Positions 22,756 through 39,541 of a stretch of 64,000 nt of DNA are shown piece by piece. The position numbers were made by a program, and so were the translations under genes. The DNA is from Trichoplax adhaerens. Lineage: Eukaryota; Placozoa; Uniplacotomia; Trichoplacea; Trichoplacidae. Below the pieces are notes generated by a model that did not search any database, was not told the DNA's origin, and saw only the letters and a program-made list of their open reading frames with translations. The stretch spans positions 293,849 through 357,848 of the forward strand of contig NW_002060957.1 of NCBI RefSeq assembly GCF_000150275.1, read 5' to 3'. Position 1 is the stretch's first letter. The number at the start of each line of letters is the position of its first letter.

Positions 22756-24316
22756 CTAATTTTCAGCCATTTGTATTTCAGCTTGCTTGTACTTTTCCGG
22801 AACAGGATACCCCAAAATTTCAGGTACCATATGTGGCTTCAACCAATTTACTAATGAAGATTTCTCACCTGGCTTATAATGACCATCCTTATGATAGAAT
22901 AGTAGACCATCAATCTATCCAATTCAAGCAGTATTATCTTAGTAAAAGGCATTTAAATTTGATAGCTAAAACCTCTAAACAGTATAGTACCGGATACTCT
23001 TTAATGTCATTCAATGAGGCATAGATTTTATCACTACTAGTTTCAAACATTGGCGCTATAATAAATTTAAACTGAGAAAATAGGAGGAAATTAGCCAATT
23101 TTTAGTCAATATGCAGTCATAATAATATATTTTTAATTGAGAATTACTCGATTAGATTTAGAAATGGTCGACAACAAGTCGAATTCTTCTTGGATCTTAC
23201 TACGTAACCAGAACGACCGGAAAGAATACTGCCGTAATTTCAGTAGGTTGAGAGAGTTACTTAGTATCAAAAGTTATAGCACTATAGGATTATACTCTCA
23301 TTAATGGTACGATCATGCTTACGTCAGAATCATAAATAGGATGGCCATTCCAACACATTAGATCAATAATAAAGAAAGTTTGCAGTTGTTCGCAATAAAT
23401 ACAGTCTAGGATACAGAATTTACCCCTTCTACCAGCGCTACCTCCAGGAAGGGCAGAATTAAATCTACTAATTTTATTGCCTTTCCTAGAGTATGCAGTA
23501 GTCCTACCCTACATTTACAACGCAAGAAATAAAAGCATAGATTGAATCGATAGATTCTGCTAGACAGTAAGATAAAATTAGTTTTCTGGTGAAAGTACCC
23601 TTGCAGCAATCACTAAGTTCCTTTTCCCAATTGGACAAATAACAGTGATCCAGCTCGATTCAAAGTTTGGGGGCTTGTCATTAAGCCATTCCGATAGCAT
23701 TATCTAGGATTAAAATCTCAGTATTATTTAAGCGTATGAATGCCAGCATCAATCAGCCTTTTATGTAAAAGCTGCCTTTCCAAAGCATATCATACAGAAC
23801 AAATTGGTTTACCTGATTAGCGTAAGGCTTATAGCTTTTAGTTTTATGCTGGCTTCGCTTGGAGGCAGGTTTCATGTCTTCACACTTACTCTCCTAGAGA
23901 ATAATTAGTAATCGTAGATTATTTTTAAGTGCATGTGGTTTACTTTTAAATTTATTTTACAGGCGCTAAATTGACAGTTCTTTGTACGAAAGCAACAACA
24001 ACGGAATCATTACTGTTGGTTCTGCTGTGGCAATTTCCATAGTTACTTCATCTTCTAAGTGCCGAAGTAAATTGTAAGCCTCCGATCGTTTCCTGTAGGT
24101 TTTAGTAGTTAATTCTCTTAATAAACTTAGTCTGGTGAGCAGGTGTGGTACGTAGTTTTTAAAAAATTTCTCTTCATTTTAGTCCTCAATCGTACATTGT
24201 ATAGTACATGACTAGATCAATGCACATTATTACAATTTTACCTTTTTTGCCTTTCCAATTCCTTCTGTCGTCTAGCATGTTGATCGGGCAACGTGGTACT
24301 TTTGTATTGAGCAAAT
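22756..24316 (-). CDS. SNUPN: Snurportin-1, snRNP import adaptor (first exon not located)
   Basis: Eight exons on the - strand join in frame: 24316-24242, 24092-24014, 23893-23813, 23703-23599, 23508-23323, 23228-23148, 23071-22991, 22914-22756 (stop). Snurportin carries m3G-capped U snRNPs into the nucleus by binding importin-beta. The importin-beta-binding (IBB) helix is visible as [20 protein letters not shown] followed by [15 protein letters not shown]. The cap-binding domain gives [67 protein letters not shown] and [19 protein letters not shown]. The Leu-Ser-Glu-Trp and Asn-Trp-Leu tryptophans match the cap-stacking Trp107 and Trp276 of human snurportin, as I recall them. The C-terminus is short (ends QMAEN), without the long human tail. 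The exon with the start ATG should lie just upstream of 24316, but I could not fix it. Confidence 0.92.
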
Positions 24317-25022
24317 CTGTTATAAGAGTAAGTTAAGAAATAGAGTATCACAGTTCGCTCTTTATTATAGTTTTTTTAGCTCGCTCAAATGTATTGGAGG
24401 TTAATTTATCTTCCGGAGCAGTATTTTAAATCTCTACTGCAATAGCTCGAGTTGTAGGTAACTAAAGTAATGTGGGGCTGGCATTGGGTATAAGTAGAAG
24501 TATACGAGTACAATAGGAATTGGTCCAGTTGTGTTGATCAAATGAAAACAGTTTGTCTCTCATGATAATGCCGTTCCTTAATTATCGCTACTGAAGCCAT
24601 TAGACCGTACCCTAACATTAGCTAAATTCATTTATATTGTTCACTTATTCAGTAGTGATATTGATCTCATTACCTTAATAGCTCGAGTTACAGTTAACTA
24701 CAACAATGTATTATTTAGTGGTATATAAGTCTTTAACATGAATTTATCCGTTAGCAATCATGCCATGAGTCTAAATTGTCGCCTATTTTATAATCATTCT
24801 TTAATCCCTTTCTGACTACTATTTGTTCTTATTTTCAGTTCATTCAGCAGTAGCGTTTTGTACTACAACCTTAATGATTGGAATGGTAGAGAATAATTAA
24901 AGCAGTGTATTAGTGATATTCTATCGATGAACATCAGTATTGAATATGAAGTTTATTCTTTAACATTAATCAAATTGTAAGTGACTGAAATACTGCGAAT
25001 AAATGTAAGTATCTAACTGGAA

Positions 25023-25590
25023 TTTATCCATTGACTTAGCCATGATCAAGCGAGTATCTATTGTCACTTTAGTATTGCTGTGCATTCATTCAATCATTCG
25101 TTAACTATAGTGCACCCTATACACAATTACGTCGATCAGAATCTTACAGTCTCCCTTAGACTGTAGTTTATCCATTGACTTAGCCATGATCAAGCGAGTA
25201 TCTATTGTCACTTTAGCATTGCTGTGCATCCATTCTATCATTCTTGAACTATAGTGCACCCTATACCCATGTACGTCGATCAGAATCCTACCGTCTCCCA
25301 TAGACTGTAGTTTATCCATTGACTTAGCCATGATCAAGCGAGTATCTATTGTCACTTTAGCATTGCTGTGCATCCATTCTATCATTCTTGAACTATAGTG
25401 CACCCTATACACATGTACGTCGATCAGAATCCTACCGTCTCCCATAGACTGTAGTTTATCCATTGACTTAGCCATGATCAAGCGAGTATCTATTGTCACT
25501 TTAGCATTGCTGTGCATCCATTCTATCATTCTTGAACTATAGTGCACCCTATACACACGTACGTCGATCAGAATCCTACCGTCTCCCTTA
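25023..25590. repeat. Tandem array, 144-bp unit, about 3.9 copies
   Basis: The motif TTTATCCATTGACTTAGCC starts at 25023, 25167, 25311 and 25455, exactly 144 bp apart. The fourth copy stops near 25590. Units 2 to 4 are nearly identical; unit 1 is more diverged. Because 144 is a multiple of three, the - strand stays open through units 2-4 as a 48-residue repeat, but a stop in unit 1 (near 25101) ends it. It has no codon-conservation or splice context that I can see, so I treat it as a minisatellite rather than a gene. Confidence 0.9.
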
Positions 25591-26377
25591 CTTTACCAGT
25601 ACAGTCATTTGCATGTCCACATTTGCTTGCAAGTTAGCCATAGCAAATTCCATTTATGGATGAGTTGAAATGGCGTCATGGTTGCACAAGCTAGGATAAT
25701 ACGCTCAGCTCTATCTTATAATGTACTTCTGCTCTCTCGATGCCAATTTGTTGTCGTCTTTTGCATCATGTAGAATACGGTCTAATTGGATCAATGTTCC
25801 CCTTGGATCCAATGCATTGCATCGCTACTGTAATGCAAGTGTGGTATGATCTAGACAGAATTGTTCGCATCGAGTTTGAAGGATAACCTCGTAGGACCAA
25901 GTTCCTGTACAACATCAATATCCTAGCTATGACCTAACTTACCTAGGATGCTGTTTAAAAGTGTCGTAAGGATCGGATTGTGAAACAGAAACAGCTGAAA
26001 ATAATTGATCGATCGATTCAGCCATCGTGTTAATCTTGCACATGTAAGACAGCTACGTTGTCTGATTTCATTCACGGTAGGCAAATGCAAGTAGACCAGC
26101 AGAAATCAAGACTATTGCAGGCAATAGCAGCAGCAATCAGCAAGACGATGCCAATCTCGAGCTCTCCACAGCCACCACGACCAACGTTGCTAGGTGATGA
26201 TCCTGGAGGTGACGGACGAACCACTCAGTATAGACGAGTAGGACTGATCCAGTCAAGGGATTGCCATACTATGCCAACCCACTTTTGTATCATATCATCG
26301 TTGCTCAACTCATACAGAACTTGCTATAAAAAAGTCTTGAATGGAACACTCATGTCCACCATCGACTTCAACACCTG

Positions 26378-27293
26378 AGTAGTCTAACAACGCAAACAGT
26401 AGTTCATAATCTATAGTAATAGCACTTGTAACGGGATGCATGGATGATTGATACCAGTTGAGTAGTCTAACAACGCAAATAGTAGTCCATAATGCATAGT
26501 AACATCAATAATAAAGGGAAGCATAGACGGTTGATACTAGCTGAGTAGTCTAACAACGCAAATAGTAGTCCATAATGCATAGTAACATCAATAATAAAGG
26601 GAAGCATAGACGGTTGATACTAGCTGAGTAGTCTAACAACGCAAATAGTAGTCCATAATGCATAGTAATAGCACTTATAAAGGGAAGCATAGATGATTGA
26701 TACCAGTTGAGTAGTCTAATAACGCAAATAGTAGTCCATAATTCATAGTAACATCACTAATAAAGGGAAGCATAGACGGTTGATACTGACTGAATAGCCT
26801 AACAACGCAAACAGTAGTCCATAATGCATAGTAACATCACTAATAAAGGGAAGCATAGACGGTTGATACTGACTGAGTAGTCTAACAACGCAAACAGTAG
26901 TCCATAATGTATAGTAATAACACTTACAAAGGGAAGCATAGATGATTGATACCAGCTGAATAGTCTAACAACGCAAACAGCAGTCCATAATGCATAGTAA
27001 CATCGCTAATAAAGGGAAGCATAGACGGTTGATACTGACTGAGTAGTCTAACAACGCAGATAGTAGCTCATGATGCATAGTAACATCACTAATAAAGGGA
27101 AGCATAGATGATTGATACTAGTTGAGTAGTCTAATAACGCAAACGGTAGTCCATAATGCATAGTAATAGCAGTGATAACAGGAAGCATAGATGATTGATA
27201 CTAGCTGAATAGTCTAACAACGCAAATAGTAGTCCATAATGCATAGTAACATCAGTCATAAAGGGAAGCATAGACGATTGAGACTCGCCGATT
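26378..27293. repeat. Tandem array, 83-bp unit, 11 copies with three-unit higher-order pattern
   Basis: The core AGTCTAACAACGCAAA (with small variants) starts at 26381, 26464, 26547, 26630, 26713, 26796, 26879, 26962, 27045, 27128 and 27211, always 83 bp apart. Two unit types alternate. Type A carries TAACATCA.TAATAAAGGG and GACGGTTGATACT; type B carries TAATAGCACTTATAAAGGG-like text and GATGATTGATACC. The order is B A A B A A B A A B A, that is, a 249-bp higher-order unit. Unit 9 is A with a B-like end. Confidence 0.93.
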
Positions 27294-28323
27294 CCAGCAT
27301 TGGCTTGGCTGTCGCAACTCGCTGCTCCTGCTCTCTCTTACAAAATCATACATGTTTAGCTACTGTATGATACAGTATACTAGTAGTGTATTCTAGCCAA
27401 AAGGAAGACAGAACTGTGCCACCATGGAAGCGGATCGTGTCCACGCAGTCTCCTACGCGTCGCATACAATTCACTGTAGCTTTCAGCGATGATTGCGTTA
27501 GTCAAGTTTCATAGTCAAGGCAAAATTGCTTCCAATTCTTGGCTAATTGCAAGCTTGCAACAACTTCTTATGGTGGCTAGCGGTCAAGATGTCGCAAGAA
27601 GGCATGAAAAATATCGCCAATGGTGTTCAATCTGAAGTTAGGTTCAGCTACAACGATTGGTGAGTATGATGAAATGATGGAAAAACTGTATGGAGTAAGC
27701 AAGAATGGTTAATGTCTTTTATCCGATCAGCGTTAACGTGTTCTGCAGGGAAAGCTTGATGCAAACATCATGCTAGCCAATGGCATGCATAATTTGCAAG
27801 TGGATAGCAATCGATTAAAGCTTGATAGAACTCGATCATCATCGCCATGATGGTGGTTGTGTTCGCAAACAATCTCATTTATATTGTACCTTCTACTTCT
27901 ACCTTGATGTGCATCCATAGCAATGATCGATGATGATGCTTTCCAGGCTATCGGATAGTGACAAAATTTCAATACAGTACATAGACAATCTTGGATTCAA
28001 TCGATCACTTGACAACCGCCTTTCCATCATGGCTGATGATCCTCAACTTACTTGATTAAATGATAGACATGTATTATTTCAATCAGTGCTATCATGCTTT
28101 TAAATTAGTTTCACTGTGTTGCCAATCAATGCAGGAAACATTGGCAAAAAATGCCTTAATTCTGGACTATTAGACAGAGTAGTAGAATGCAATCGAGTGC
28201 AGGATAGAATTTTATTAGATAACCGATGAAAGAATGGATTTGCAATTGAATAGTACTAAATACTGACCATTGGATATATATATATATAATAATAGGCAAA
28301 AGTGGCTGCCTGAAGATGGTGAA

Positions 28324-31300
28324 ATGATTGATGGCAAAATAATCTCGGGTAAGCTATGAAACCACGATATTGATTGACAATTTTTTTCTCTTTATATTAT
28401 AATTATTCTCATCACGATTACTCGATTGTGCAATCGAGTACAATGGCTCCGATGCAAAGCACTTGATCAACGATGCAATTTTATTTTCCATGCCTCACCA
28501 TCAATAATTTCATCGCTTACGTTATAAAATGACATTATAGGATAGATTTTTTCCATCTGCTATCATCAGAAAATCAAAACAGCATGTAAAAAACTTCTAG
28601 TTCATTCCTGTAACTCCTTCCTATTATTAGATTATGAGTATTGCAAGGCATACGAGTTTGGTTCAATTTTTACAGTACCGTACATCAATTTTCCAATGTA
28701 TCGAGCCATGATATCCATGATTTTACTCGTGCATGAATGACATTTAAACTCTATCCCTTTATAACTACTGCAATAGTTATTGTAAGTTGGTATGCCCTAG
28801 CCATGTTCACTTTTTCAATGATCGCTGTAATTTTATACTGCACTTCAAGAGAATGCGACGTCATTATTGATCGATTTAAATGAACTATTAGTAATACAAT
28901 GCAACCATTTTGCAAGAAAAGGAGTTTGTTGTATTCAATAGATTCTTGAATTGATAGGTTCTGAACAAGTTCCCATCCATTGGAAGGATATCACCCAAGC
29001 TTTTCAGAATTCTTGTCAAGGTAACGGGCATAATGTCATCGTCGTATTAATACCGTTATTATTATTATTATTGCAATAATCCATTTACAAATGCCCATTC
29101 AGCGACTATGTACAATACACCACAATAATTCATGTACAGTAATATACTCTGCCCTTTTATTATCGCATAGGATAGCGATCTTATTAAATAATACGGTCAT
29201 TAAAGCGTTCAATAAATCTTCCATCATCCTAATACAAGTACGGTATCGATGCTCTTTAGTTTACCACTAGGTACATTGTAGCAGTGTTTGACTTGACTAG
29301 TTACGTAATGCAGACAAAGGCCAGTATATTTTGATACTGACAAAATCCCTTTCAGTTCTTGTTATTACAGTATGCACCATCAATCTTACTGTATTTCTTT
29401 TTCAATATGAGATATGAAGTTGGCTATTTTATGATAAGACTAAACTATGAGCTCATTGGCCTACCAAGAATCCTAGTTACCGTTTGATAGTGATCGGTAC
29501 TCGTCATTTTGCTGCAGGGTACAAATTAGATTGCTATGTATTCTTGCAGTTAGACATAACTTCATGATAATAGTGTACGTCATTGCAACGATATCATGTA
29601 TACCTTTGTGTTATTGTTTGTGTAGATTATTAATCGCTTACACGTAATCTCCTGATTTGTTTAGAACTAAAACCTGGGGAACTGGTTCATGATCAGTAGT
29701 AAGTACTTGATTGAAAAGTGGAATCTTTACACTGGCTTAATGAACATAGCCCAACATTAAAAGAATAGCCATCATATAGTTTTTAATTTTATATAATAGG
29801 TCTATGTGGTAATGTAATCATAATACAAGTAATAGAAATAGTGAGTGCAGTCGGGTTAATGAATCCGAACGAATTTATTACCTACACTGTACCTTCAAGT
29901 CATTTTGATACTATAATTTTAGTTTATATATTATATTGCAATTGAATCATAGGCTTTAGCTTGTATGAAGCAATAAGTGTTATCGAGTTGATGTGTCCAA
30001 AAATGGATACATGAATGATTTGCGCAAACTGGATGTTAAAGTAATCTTGACGGTATATTTCTGATTTATTTAATCATAGCTTTAGCTTGTATGAAGCAAT
30101 GAGTGCTGTTGAGTTGATGGATCCCAAAATGGATTCCGGAATGATTTATAGAGACTGCGCTTCGCCTATTCTTAGTTTCGAAGAAGCTGTTGAGGTTTGT
30201 ACATTAATATACTGTTGATATATGTTTTATTTATAATTATTATTCAGATATATGAAAGTTATGTTAATACATACCTTGTAGAAAAATAAGGTGCAAGTGG
30301 ATAATTTTAGTCCATCCCAACTCATTGGGATAGTTGATGAATTGCTTGCTTGTGTTGTAAGTATTGAATGAATCCAATACAATTTATTATTTTGCTTCAA
30401 ATCCTAGCATATCAATACATTTATTACACCTTCTTAATTATCGAACTTCTAGGCTTCTTGGCTTGATGGGCAACCGTTAGTTCAGACTATTTTTACATGT
30501 TCTTACTTGCATAAAGTTGAACTTATTGAAGATACGTACTTAAAGGTAAGAATACTTTTTATGCTATGTTTTACTCGTAACAACATCAGTTCTTAATAAG
30601 ACAATTTTTATAAATTATTAGGCATATTGTGTTGGTATATTAAAGTCTTGTGATTTGATTTGGTCTTTGATACAAAGTGGTCAAGTATTTGAAGAGGTTT
30701 GTGATATAGCTTTAGTACACATAATTGGTGCTTTTAATTTTTCTAACTCTATTCGTATGCATGTTGTATTCATATATAGGAGGATTTCTGTTGTCCATCT
30801 CATGGTTGTTCATTGCAGACTAATGTTACTAATGCTAAAGCCTTTGGTATGTTTCTTGTTGTAACCCATACTTTGAATTCATATTGCTATACTTTATGGT
30901 TAATACTGAAATAATTTTTGTGAATTAATTCAGCATCCTTGAAAGAAGTTGATGAAAACTGCGCTCGCAATGTTAAAGTATAGTACTTGTGCCGTAAAAT
31001 ATTTTAACCACTGCATGCCACAAAATAATTGCTAACCTTGACAATTTAAGTGATATATACATAAATATACTTTTAGAAATCTGGTAGAAAACCTGAGGAA
31101 GAAACTGATGAACAAGCGAAATCAAAGGTTAACATACTTTGAGATAATACTACTTATTTCACATTGCATCAAAGAGTAATTACCTAATATTATGATATTA
31201 TTTTAATTGCATTAGAATCTACTCTATCAAGCCCTGCACACAAGAATTAAATTTTGTAGATTATTTTATTCCTTTTTCCATCATTTGCTTGGAACCAAGG

Positions 31301-34253
31301 TAGTTCTATCAAACATCCGAGGGAGTTAGTTTGTTAGATTCATTTGGTAATGTTATTACATTTTTTTAATGTGTGTTATAACATAATTTACAGATGAATG
31401 AACCCTTCCTGGATGTGGTTAAGGCATCGAATAATAGATTACAGTCCATGTATGCTATGATACCGCTAATTAAGGACACCTGCATTTTAGGCGATCAAGC
31501 GGAAATGAACGATTGCGGTAATTGATTAGTTCATTTGCGCAAGTTTTGTAATGTCTATGTAGTCATAAATATCTCTATCAGAGATTAACATTAAGGTATT
31601 GATCTTTTTTGTAGGTAATAATTGTATGATGGGTTTCAATCCGCTAATTTGTATGAAACATTTACCGTCCCAATTTCCTAAAGCGATTGAAATTATGGAA
31701 AGAACAAAGGTTTATAGCTATTGCACCTACCAATAAATGACTTTAATGCTTATTGAGATAAATTCTTTAATCAATATAAAGGCATGTGACTATATATATA
31801 CTTTAATTGGTCGTCTCCTCCGCGCTACGGAAGTCGTAGAAATTTCGAACATTGATAATATAATAGTAAGAAAATTTTAGGAAGAAATTTTTATAATTTA
31901 TCAACAGATTAATTATTAACTTCGACAACAATTTTGCAGCAATTTTTTGCAAATTTTAGCTGCGATAATCCTGATGTTTTATCTCGGTCAGCGTTGCAGG
32001 TTTGTAATGTAACTATACACTATAAGTGTTTTGTTTTGTGGCTATCAATCATTAAACTTGGGTCATTTTCTTGGTACTCAAATCTAGCATTTATTCTGCG
32101 AAACTTTCAAATCCTGCAATGATAAAAAAGCTATGAATGAAATAATTAAGAAAGCTATTAAGATATTTACTCAGCCCCCTATATTGAATAATCCGTAAGT
32201 GACTATGCACAAATTATCGTAGCCATTTCTTTACTTTGCTGTACTGTAGAGCTGCAATTACTAGCGCACAGTCGTAACGTGAACCTATTTTATTTAGGTC
32301 TTTGAAAGGTTCACAGCGCGCGTTAGAAATATCTGAGGCCTTCTTTGAAAGATCAGACGGTGTATGCTAAATGTTCTAAATCTGACATAGTGGTAATTGA
32401 GATTTTAAAAGTTATCATAATAAATGTACGTTTTACTTCAGCCAATTTCTAGATTATTATTTACTTATTGTTGCAACCGATCTCGCCAGAGAGAAAAGAT
32501 AGGTGGTTTATTGGAAGAGTTGTCAGCGATGCAGGAAGAGGTATAATAATAGATAGTGTGATTATGCTACAATAATTTGGCTGCCGTTTATCTAACAATT
32601 TTTGCAAATGTATTCAAATGAAATAGGCCTCCCAATGTGATGAGCAATTAAATGTGATTATGGAAAGGATTGACTCTCAAGTAAGTTAAACTTCTTATAC
32701 AATACAATATAACGGTTAGTTGTCGAATTTAGCAATATTACGCTAAATTAATGTGTAAAAATTGAGCTAATCATTTATATGATTCATCTTGTTTTAGCTG
32801 CATCATCGTCCATACTTAGGTCTTTGGGGGTTATATCATACTTGTAAAATTATGGAATATTATCTGTTACTTGGTTTTGAACTTGACTTGTATGGAACCT
32901 ATGAATACTACATTGTATACTGGTAAATTCTTGTATGCTAAATAAATTTGATTGGTACCTGACCAGTAACTTACGAAGAAGATGTATTTACATTTTAAAA
33001 TTAGGTATGTTGATTATCTTTACAATCACCGCTTGTCTTGCTTGTACGCTGCGGATAAACATCTACAAGCTCATGAAGCCGCTTCGTTGGATTTTCGTAA
33101 AAATAAAAATAAGAAATCAAAAAAGAAAAAAAAAGGTAATTACTATTTATTATAAACGTCGTTTTTCAGTGTATTCAATTCGGGAAATTTTATTTGCTAT
33201 AGTTTCCGAACATACCTTGGAGATACAACTAGTTGATGCAAAGCAGTCAATGTGTAAAGGATATTTAAGGGTAAGTAAAGCGGATTGCTACCGTTGCACA
33301 CTTTGAAAGGGTAGATAAATTTGAATATGAATTGTACATTAGAGAAAATATGCATCGTATTTTGCAGGCAATTGATGGTTTTGTAAAGCAGGAAAAAATG
33401 GCTCATCAAAATTCTAAGTATGATAACGAAAAGGTTTGTAAAGACTTGACCAAAAATCGGTTACATTACCGGAAGCATTTGTAATTCGGATCGGTTTCTT
33501 CACATTTTCTATTATTATTCCAGTACATTAAAATACTTTGTGTTGCTTTCAGTTACGTTACGAACACCGTATTTTGCCATTTATGAACGTTTACTCACCT
33601 CAGCTTATAACTTACGAAAAATTTACTGAAGTTAGAGAGTATACGCGGGCTGCTTTAGCAACGGTAAGGTTTGCAAATGCTGTAAAAGTCTAGGATGATG
33701 TTGTTCATTGACCAACTGAAGGTTTTGTAGGCCACTATAGATTATATAATTTATTCTTTACTTTATAGGCTACGGAATTTTATTCATCATCAGCAAAATT
33801 TTTTAATATGGCTAAAACAAAGCTAGAGGAGATATCAAAGCCTAACGATGATGTAAGAAAATAGGACATACTTTTTTATTGCAATCTGTAGCGATATTAG
33901 ATATTGTACGCGTAGCATACTTCTGGCATGCTGTGTATTGAATGTCGTAATGGCGAGATTAAACAGTACGAGTATAATACTCTGATTTATGAAGCTAACT
34001 ATTTTGTCCGTATCTTCTTCAGGTAACTAATTTGATAAAAATTACGAAAACTAATATGGTAGTTATGAATTTATTGGCAAGTGGCCATAAGAAGGAGTCT
34101 AAGGTTTGATGTTTTTCTGATATCTAGAATAATGTAATTATTTGCCAGTTATGTTAATACCATTGACTGAAAGCAATAAATCTTCATTTGCAGACTTGTC
34201 CATCGTTCTCTTTCGAAGTTGATAAATATTTTCCTATCATTAAAATTCGGTAA
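28324..34253 (+). CDS. NAA35: NatC auxiliary subunit NAA35 (MAK10 homologue)
   Basis: About 27 short exons. The first four are 28324-28348, 28958-29020, 29665-29698 and 30080-30194; the stop is at 34251-34253. NAA35 is the scaffold subunit of NatC, which acetylates N-terminal Met followed by a hydrophobic residue, on ribosomes. Family signatures in order: [48 protein letters not shown] (the MAK10 hallmark), [14 protein letters not shown], a central [60 protein letters not shown], a lysine-rich [28 protein letters not shown] and [16 protein letters not shown], ending [10 protein letters not shown]. The C-terminus is complete. The ATG at 28324 is in frame with exon 2, but the same frame reads back to an AG at 28295, so an upstream exon is possible. 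A dead copy of exon 4 lies in intron 3. Tail to tail with COPS2, 219 bp apart. Confidence 0.95.
29954..30040 (+). pseudogene. Decayed tandem copy of NAA35 exon 4 (pseudoexon)
   Basis: An AG acceptor at 29951-29952 is followed by a copy of the start of the real exon at 30080. It reads [18 protein letters not shown] and then hits an in-frame TGA (the real exon reads [20 protein letters not shown]). Similarity fades after about 80 bp, and the extra G at 29953 after the AG would also shift the frame. It cannot replace exon 4 in a working protein. Confidence 0.85.
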
Positions 34254-34472
34254 TCTTTTACTATTTTTGCATCGGCCACTCAATGGCTGAATAACTATGA
34301 CTCATGTTGTTTTGTAATTTATCGACTCGAAAATATTTAGCTAATGATAGCTAAGTAACAACTTCGCTTGCGCGATAACTTTTTTATTGAACGTTTCCTA
34401 ACTTATGATACTTTTCTTCATTGCTCTCAACAATTATCAATTAATATATGATACCAAAATACAACAAGAAAA

Positions 34473-38744
<4,272 letters not shown>

Positions 38745-39150
38745 TTTCGATGTCTAAGGATGTATTTTAAGGATAAATTGGGGAATAATCCTTTTCTTTG
38801 TAGGTGATCGATGCAATGGCGCAGCGTTCTTCCTCTTGGAGTTTGGTTTGGTAACGACTACAATGTTCAAGGGCGGTGGCAAGCAAGTAGTCTTAGTATA
38901 GGATTCGCAGGAAATGGAGGGGAAAGGCTGCCGAAGATCAGGTGACTTAGAGGTAGTATAACAACGCAAACGGTACTGATGTACTGAGTGTATTGAGTTG
39001 ATTTTCATGATGATTAGGCAGTTGTAGCTTGTCTATCATTACTGGACTAGATTGTACTGTATGCTACAGTACTGTACACTGTATATTACGATACTTAGTA
39101 TTATACCGTACTGTACCGTAAATAGGAGTGGCTAACAAAATTGCAACAAA

Positions 39151-39541
39151 ATATTTTGGACGGACATTTTTAGTGGCAAATCAACTTAATTTTGAATAAT
39201 GATAAATTGGATTTTGGGTACCTTAACATAATCAAAAATTCCATTAAAATGCAGGAGAAATAAAAAAAATCAAGGGTTCTATATATGAATTTTTTAAAGT
39301 TGATTAAGTATTAATTGACAGCAAATGAATATTTTGAAAATAAAACGTTTTGGACGGACATTTTTAATGGCAAATCAACTCAATTTGAATAATGGCAAAT
39401 TGGATTTCAGGTACCTTAACATAGTCAAAAATTCCATTCAAATACAGGAAAAATAAAAAAAATCAAGGGTTCTATACATAAATTTTTTAAAGTTGATTAA
39501 GTATTAATTGACTGCAAATGAATATTTTGAAAATAAAACGT
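39151..39541. repeat. Tandem direct repeat, two copies of about 194 bp
   Basis: TGGACGGACATTTTTA occurs at 39157 and again at 39351. The copies stay aligned through CAAGGGTTCTATA and end at the shared ATATTTTGAAAATAAAACGTT (about 39330-39349 and 39523-39541). They differ by scattered substitutions and a few 1-nt gaps. No coding capacity is visible. Confidence 0.88.

Larger units (their letters stand above)
24317..28323. other. Divergent spacer between SNUPN and NAA35, rich in tandem repeats
   Basis: About 4 kb that should hold the missing SNUPN first exon, both promoters and two tandem arrays (described separately). A short segment at about 26040-26330 is less AT-rich than its surroundings and keeps one frame open on the + strand, but I recognise nothing in it. 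Confidence 0.5.

Noticed and set aside
25101-25556. 151-residue - strand frame made of 48-residue repeats
   Set aside because: It is wholly explained by the 144-bp tandem array whose period is a multiple of three. No start, splice or family evidence supports a gene.
26058-26378. 106-codon + strand frame with SSPQPPRPTLLGDDPGG
   Set aside because: It looks protein-like in the middle but has no partner exons, no known domain, and ends at the satellite border. I could not support it as a gene.
32935-33306. 123-codon + strand frame within NAA35
   Set aside because: It runs through two real NAA35 exons in the wrong or mixed frame plus intron; the spliced reading is the true one.
38754-39008. 84-codon - strand frame just upstream of COPS2
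   Set aside because: It ends before the COPS2 ATG in another context, matches nothing known, and is best read as promoter/5' UTR sequence.
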